The notes under the pieces are model-generated. The model did no database searches and was not told the origin of the DNA. It was given only the letters and a program-made list of their open reading frames with translations. The translations under genes were made by a program, and so were the position numbers. Source: Cymbomonas tetramitiformis (taxonomy: Eukaryota; Chlorophyta; Pyramimonadophyceae; Pyramimonadales; Pyramimonadaceae). Taken from it: DNA of 20,945 nucleotides. Shown here piece by piece: positions 17,044 to 20,945 of the stretch. The first letter of the stretch is position 1, and every line of letters starts with the position of its first letter. The stretch lies in contig LGRX02030483.1 in assembly GCA_001247695.2 (NCBI GenBank), positions 1 through 20,945 of the forward strand, read 5' to 3'.

Positions 17044-18102
17044 CGGGGGAAAAAATTCAAACGGCGCACAAATCGTTTCCTGAAGCGCCAGCAGCAACGA
17101 ATCACTACTGCAGACAACAGGCATTATGACGAGGGTCTCCAGGAGTATCTGGAAAACCAAATTCGCACCGTGTCCGAGGGCATCCCGTTTCTAAGTCACG
17201 TCGCCATGCGCGCGGGGTGTTCCCATGTGGAACCGACGAATATCCTCGAGCCGAAAGATGCCGAACGGGTGAGTGGCGCGTACGGCGCCGTCACACGAGG
17301 TTGCACACTGGACCGCACGGACCTGGTCGTGGTCAAAAGGTTTTGCAAAACCTCGGGGCTAAAGCCGCACCCCAAGACCAAGCAGCTGCCCAAGGAGTTC
17401 AAGCGGTGTGCGCAGGAGCTAGTCATGACAAAACTGGCGTCGGAAGCAGCACCCACTTACGTCGTGCCCTGTTCACGGTATGGTGTGGAGACCAGAACTC
17501 GGCAAGCGCTGCAGGTCGGGCCAGTTCCGTTCCTCCTCATGCCCGATCGCGGCCGGACGCTGTGGGAATTCATGCGGGTTCCGCCTGAGGGTGGATTAAC
17601 CTTGGAGGTCAAGCTGCTACTTGCCAAGGAGTTGCTGAAGGCGTTTTCGCAGTTGCACTCCAAGGGTATCGTGCACGGCGACGTCAAGGGTAACAATGTG
17701 GTCGTTGCCGAAGCGCTACCGTGCGCGTGCGCGGCCGGCATCACGCTGCGAGTCATCGACTTCGGAGTTGGCTGCGTCGATCGAGAAAACCTGAAGTCTG
17801 CGCATGACGAGCGTCCTCTCGGTCGAGAGGACCGCCGTTATCTTGCTCCTGAGCACCGGGATCACGGCCCAAGCAGGCCAGGAGACATGTGGTCTGTGGG
17901 TGGACTCCTGGTCCAGCTCTTCCAGCACCCGCAGGCTGGTGGCGAACGTCACCAATGGGACTATATCCTATGTCAAGCGAAACCGCAGAATGGATTCATG
18001 AAGCATGCACTCATGCAGCGCCTGAAGGAATGCTTCCGCGTAGACATGGACAAGCGTCCGACAGCCGGGAACCTGCTGCGCACGTTTGAGCACACTATCT
18101 AG
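17044..18102 (+). CDS. Serine/threonine protein kinase, non-RD, with basic N-terminus
   Basis: Transfers phosphate from ATP to protein Ser/Thr; substrate unknown. Numbering from codon 17170 (residue 1): glycine loop SGAYGAV at 35-41, VAIK-type lysine Lys56, possible alpha-C Glu83, catalytic loop HGDVKGNN at 169-176 (Asp171, Asn176), DFG at 197-199, APE at 226-228, the structural Asp and Trp of GDMWSVG (239, 241) and Arg296 near the end. All key catalytic residues are present, but the HRD arginine is Gly, making it a non-RD kinase. The frame is open from 17044 after an in-frame TAG that is also the end of a good acceptor. The first 42 codons are strongly basic (GKKFKRRTNRFLKRQQQR). The first in-frame ATG is at 17206, still before the glycine loop, so the start may be there or in an upstream exon. 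It sits between the two 220-bp repeat arrays. The subfamily is not identifiable by eye. Confidence 0.9.
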   Translation, partial: RGKKFKRRTNRFLKRQQQRITTADNRHYDEGLQEYLENQIRTVSEGIPFLSHVAMRAGCSHVEPTNILEPKDAERVSGAYGAVTRGCTLDRTDLVVVKRFCKTSGLKPHPKTKQLPKEFKRCAQELVMTKLASEAAPTYVVPCSRYGVETRTRQALQVGPVPFLLMPDRGRTLWEFMRVPPEGGLTLEVKLLLAKELLKAFSQLHSKGIVHGDVKGNNVVVAEALPCACAAGITLRVIDFGVGCVDRENLKSAHDERPLGREDRRYLAPEHRDHGPSRPGDMWSVGGLLVQLFQHPQAGGERHQWDYILCQAKPQNGFMKHALMQRLKECFRVDMDKRPTAGNLLRTFEHTI

Positions 18103-18296
18103 GATCCAGACCGTCGGTGAGAAGGATTTACCGCCTCGTATTGAGCCGGCTTAGTGATTTCCAATAGGGCCGACATGTGAACATGACAAATGTATACATG
18201 TGAATATAGCGCCGACATTGCCGTAAACAAATTGGTCCATGTATGTATTCCTATCGCATCACGCATAACGCGCTAGACACATACATGCATTTGCCT

Positions 18297-18977
18297 ACCG
18301 GAGGTCACGCTGGGGACATACCGTCGCCAGCTTGGCCTGCTTCCGGTTGGTTGAAGTGTTTCATTTTCGTGTTCACCGGGTTTCATTTTTTTAATGTGTT
18401 GAAGCCTCTGTGGACCGTGTAGCCCGTGCGCTGATCGCCAACGGGCCGGTCGCGCAACGATGCGGCGGTTATGCAAGCCTCTTGTCCCTATTTTTTTAAG
18501 GGTGATCTTCATATAAGCCGGAGGTCACGCTGGGGACATACCGTCGCCAGCGTGGTATGCTTCTCGTCGTTTGAAGTCTTTCATTTTTCGTGTTCACCGG
18601 GTTGCATTTTTTAATGTGTTGAAGCCTCTGCGGACCGTGCGTGTAGCGCGTGCGCTGATCGCCAACGGGCCGGTCGCGCAACGATGCGGCGGTTATGCAA
18701 GCCTCTTGTCCCTGTTTTTTTAAGGGTGATCTTCATATAAGCAGGAGGTCACGCTGGGGACATACCGTCGCCAGCGTGGTATGCTTCTCGTCGTTTGAAG
18801 TCTTTCATTTTTCGTGTTCACCGGGTTGCATTTTTAATGTGTTGAAGCCTCTGCGGACCGTGTAGCGCGTGCGCTGATCGCCAACGGGCCGGTCGCGCAA
18901 CGATGCGGCGGTTATGCAAGCCTCTTGTCCCTGTTTTTTTAAAGGGTGATCTTCATATATGCCGGAGGTCACGCTGG
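18297..18977 (+). repeat. 220-bp tandem repeat array 2, three copies plus a partial
   Basis: Same repeat and same orientation as array 1. Copies start near 18297, 18514, 18738 and 18958. The first copy is of the CTGCTTCCGGTTGGTTG subtype and the next two of the ATGCTTCTCGTCGTTTG subtype, the same order as in array 1. The last copy stops after CACGCTGG (18977), inside the stem-loop, and is followed by the acceptor-like TTTCCTTAG of the next gene. It starts 195 bp after the kinase stop. Confidence 0.95.
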
Positions 18978-19002
18978 TTTTGGCATTCAACCGTTTCCTT
19001 AG

Positions 19003-19232
19003 GCGCAACAAATCTCCCCGTCGGTCTTCTGGAGAATTATAGGCAGGCCATCAAGAAAGTACCGACTGGGCTCGTTTTGGCCACCGGCGCGTTTGCCCAT
19101 AACGGCAAATGCCCCGAGTGGCAGGCGGCCAACTACACTGTCTTACGCGATACCATATACGCGAACGCATCTGGGTTCCACGTTTTGAGGACCATGCCAG
19201 AAAGCCAGGGGAAGAACGAGGCGAAGGAGCAG
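19003..19232 (+). CDS. Exon of spliced gene of unknown family, N-terminal part
   Basis: Opens after a 3' splice-like TTCAACCGTTTCCTTAG (ending 19002) and continues in one frame to CAG at 19230-19232, followed by GTGATC. The translation is globular-looking (VGLLENYRQAIKKVPTGL, then WQAANYTVLRDTIYANASGF, then NEAKEQ). No early ATG is present, so one or more upstream exons probably exist, perhaps left of repeat array 2. Unspliced, the frame stops at 19287-19289. I do not recognise the domain. Confidence 0.6.
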
Positions 19233-19315
19233 GTGATCGCGCAGCTAGAGATTTGGCTGAAACAAAACCTGAAAATCATAACGTCCTAACCTGGGTTAGG
19301 CACTGCTCATCCCAG
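19233..19315 (+). other. Predicted 83-nt intron
   Basis: GTGATC donor after CAG, branch-like TCCTAAC at 19284-19290, and acceptor TGCTCATCCCAG ending at 19315. Removing it joins two different reading frames at phase 0, exactly as needed to link the exons on each side. The donor is weaker than GTAAGT. Confidence 0.55.
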
Positions 19316-20400
19316 GGCAAGTGCATCGCGGATTCCCCCGACCCGGCGTCCCCATGTGAAAAGTGCGAACCCAAGATTTTACAGCACCTGACAACCGTCT
19401 ACCGCTTCGTGCAAACCAAGAACGGTCAGTTGGGGCATACCACCCTCGCGTTCCCTACCGAGAAGGAGATCGCTGCTATCAAGGCCCGGTTCCCCGAATT
19501 ATGGAAGAAGGCATGTCAGGGGACCGCCCCGAACCTGCCCGTCAATAGCGAACCGCCCCCTCCTCCAACAGCGCCAGCCCCGGCGTCACGGAGTACAGCC
19601 CTAGTTCATGTCACGAACGACGCGCCCCCCCCTACTGCTGTGCGAGCCCTAGCGCCACCGAGCACTGCCCCGTCTGAAGCCGTGCAGGCCGCGGCCCCAC
19701 GTCCAACAGGGCCAGCAAGGCCGGCGGTGTTTATCGGAAATGTCACACAGGAACTTCGTGCACACTGTCCATGGTTCATGGTGGACACGGTTTCCCGGAC
19801 GGTACATGTGGCACCAGCCCCCCGGTACCAGGCCAATGTCAATCCCGAGTACCCGTGGATGCAGCACGTCGCAGACCTGTTGACGCTGCTGTGGCCAGCG
19901 GAAACCGGGACGTTGGCCCAGGCGCCGGCGAGTACGCTATTGCCGCCCCCTCCAGCCAGGGCGCCCCCACAGATTGCCGCCGTTGATCTGGCATTCCCAC
20001 CCCAAGAACCTCCCTCGATTCCCAGCTTGGTGCAGGCCGCGTCCACCGTGCAATCCTGGCAACCGACCGCCAAGGAAGGGGTCCAGCAACAGCCGCAGCG
20101 CGCCGTTGAAGCAGAAAAGCAGGGTGTCCTTGCACGGGACTGCCTGCAATCTGCCCCTCCCGCGGAACCCGCGGTGTCCCCGCTGAGCCACGGTCCGGCG
20201 GTTTTCCAAGAGAAGCCTTCCGCGAGTGGCCCACAGGCCCCCGCTAACAACCCATCACCTGTACATACCCCAGAGTTTGAGCGCAGCAGGAGAGTCACGA
20301 TGCAGAGGAACCAAGACAGGATGAAACCTATGCTCGAAGCGGCAAGACAGTTGCAAATAAACGCCCTGAGCGCGGCCGACTCCACGGTCGCCGGCAGCAG
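19316..20400 (+). CDS. Large exon of the same unknown gene, Cys cluster plus Pro/Ala-rich region
   Basis: Continues the previous exon after the predicted intron. It begins with a Cys cluster (GKCIADSPDPASPCEKCE) and a folded-looking stretch (LTTVYRFVQTKNGQLGHTTL, FPELWKKACQG). About 150 residues rich in Pro, Ala and Ser follow (PPPPPTAPAPAS and similar). Inside that region lies one more ordered island (ELRAHCPWFMVDTVSRTVHV, NPEYPWMQHVADLLTLLWP). The frame formally stays open to 20800, but from about 20400 the neighbouring frame reads better. Function unknown; the layout of small ordered modules on a disordered linker resembles structural or scaffold proteins, which is inference only. Confidence 0.55.
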
Positions 20401-20402
20401 GG

Positions 20403-20945
20403 CTGAAATTGCTGAGCGAAGTATCCGACGAGCGTCTTCTGGAGCACATGCAACGTCTGGCCGCGGATGGCAAGCTCCAAGCAATTACTTACAAGAACGT
20501 GCTGGAAACATTGCCGCAGCCTTACACATTCGGCGCTTACAAGCACTTGCGACCGGTGCTGGAGAAACCGATGAACTCAGCGCTCACGGTTGCCTTGAAG
20601 AAACGGGTGGCGGCCAACGCTGCCATGTCCCTCCTCCAGCAGGCAATCAGTACAAAGCGCACCGCCCCCCCTACAGTCCCTCCGCGACAGAGCAAGGCGC
20701 GGACGGCGTCTTCTGCGGGGGCCACACGCACAGCCAGCGCCCCTCCAGCCGACAGTCGCCAGGTGCAGGTGTCCGGGCAAGGCATGCCCGAGCTGATTGA
20801 GAACATACGGCTGAAGGCCCTCGAACGCGCTAAGAAGAGCCGTGTTAAGGACCTCCCCAAAGATGCTGATGTAACGAAGTGGACCAAGGAGATGAAGAAG
20901 TCCTTGGACGGGAAGTGTAAAGGGATCGCGTGGGCGGACAACGTG
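20403..20945 (+). CDS. C-terminal part of the unknown gene in a shifted frame, runs off the window
   Basis: This frame is open from 20370 to the last base (192 codons) and reads as ordered protein. Helical text appears (SEVSDERLLEHMQRLAADGK, then NVLETLPQPYTFGAYKHLRP and LTVALKKRVAANAAMSLLQQ), then a Ser/Ala/Pro linker, then a basic helical segment (IENIRLKALERAKKSRVKDL, TKWTKEMKKSL). The switch from the preceding frame falls between 20370 and 20412. No good donor-acceptor pair of the right phase was found, so a one-base indel (real or from assembly) or an unseen intron is needed. The C-terminus is outside the window. Confidence 0.5.
   Translation, partial: MKLLSEVSDERLLEHMQRLAADGKLQAITYKNVLETLPQPYTFGAYKHLRPVLEKPMNSALTVALKKRVAANAAMSLLQQAISTKRTAPPTVPPRQSKARTASSAGATRTASAPPADSRQVQVSGQGMPELIENIRLKALERAKKSRVKDLPKDADVTKWTKEMKKSLDGKCKGIAWADNV

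Noticed and set aside
19606..20484. Minus-strand ORF of 292 codons
   Set aside because: It is antisense to the Pro/Ala-rich exon; GC-rich DNA often leaves such frames open and its composition is unstructured.
20412..20800. Last third of the 563-codon frame starting at 19109
   Set aside because: From about 20400 its translation becomes low-complexity, while the neighbouring frame is ordered and open to the window end.

Overview
The window is eukaryotic. It holds two LTR-type retrotransposon coding regions, AT-rich non-coding DNA, several tandem repeat arrays, and genes that only read correctly if short GT..AG introns are removed. No rRNA, tRNA, CRISPR or operon-like structure is visible. The lineage cannot be fixed from the sequence: an alga, another protist or an early-diverging plant or fungus would all fit. 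Base composition is uneven. The central retrotransposon and the DNA to its right are AT-rich, and both ends are more GC-rich.

Layout, left to right. (1) 1-3886, minus strand: one uninterrupted reading frame of at least 1,295 codons that runs off the left edge. It has a zinc-knuckle-like Cys/His cluster and a retropepsin-type LMDTGA motif, so it is read as a Gag-protease polyprotein of a retroelement whose RT would lie outside the window. (2) 4101-5538: nine copies of a partly palindromic core, about 30 bp long, in units that settle to about 177 bp, lying upstream of that ORF. (3) 6095-10604, minus strand: a Ty3/gypsy element with separate gag and pol ORFs (PR-RT-RNaseH-IN). It has lost the C-terminus of integrase, and no LTRs could be recognised. 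(4) 10605-12160: AT-rich non-coding DNA with TA runs and three copies of TTAGGGTGTYACA, one followed by an initiator-Met-tRNA-like primer-binding sequence. (5) 12162-13761, plus strand: a cluster of small exons or ORFs, unrecognised. The last gene has two consistent mini-introns of 35 and 36 nt. (6) 13771-14075: fourteen same-orientation TGTTAA boxes, mostly spaced at 10-11 or 20-22 bp, i.e. on one face of the helix, then a long inverted repeat at 14240-14286. (7) 14718-16103 and 18297-18977: two arrays of a ~220-bp repeat that bracket (8) a complete but non-RD Ser/Thr protein kinase (17044-18102). (9) 19003-20945: a spliced gene of unknown family with a long Pro/Ala-rich middle, running off the right edge.

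The left half is ordinary retrotransposon territory, although the longest ORF there is easy to miss because it has no stop inside the window. The right half (about 12-20.9 kb) is the unusual part. Its genes all face the same way, a helically phased box array resembles a replication or regulatory control region, a hairpin lies beside it, and paired repeat arrays surround a kinase. That layout could be an undescribed mobile or virus-derived unit, but no transposase, polymerase or capsid gene is visible here, so this remains a hypothesis.
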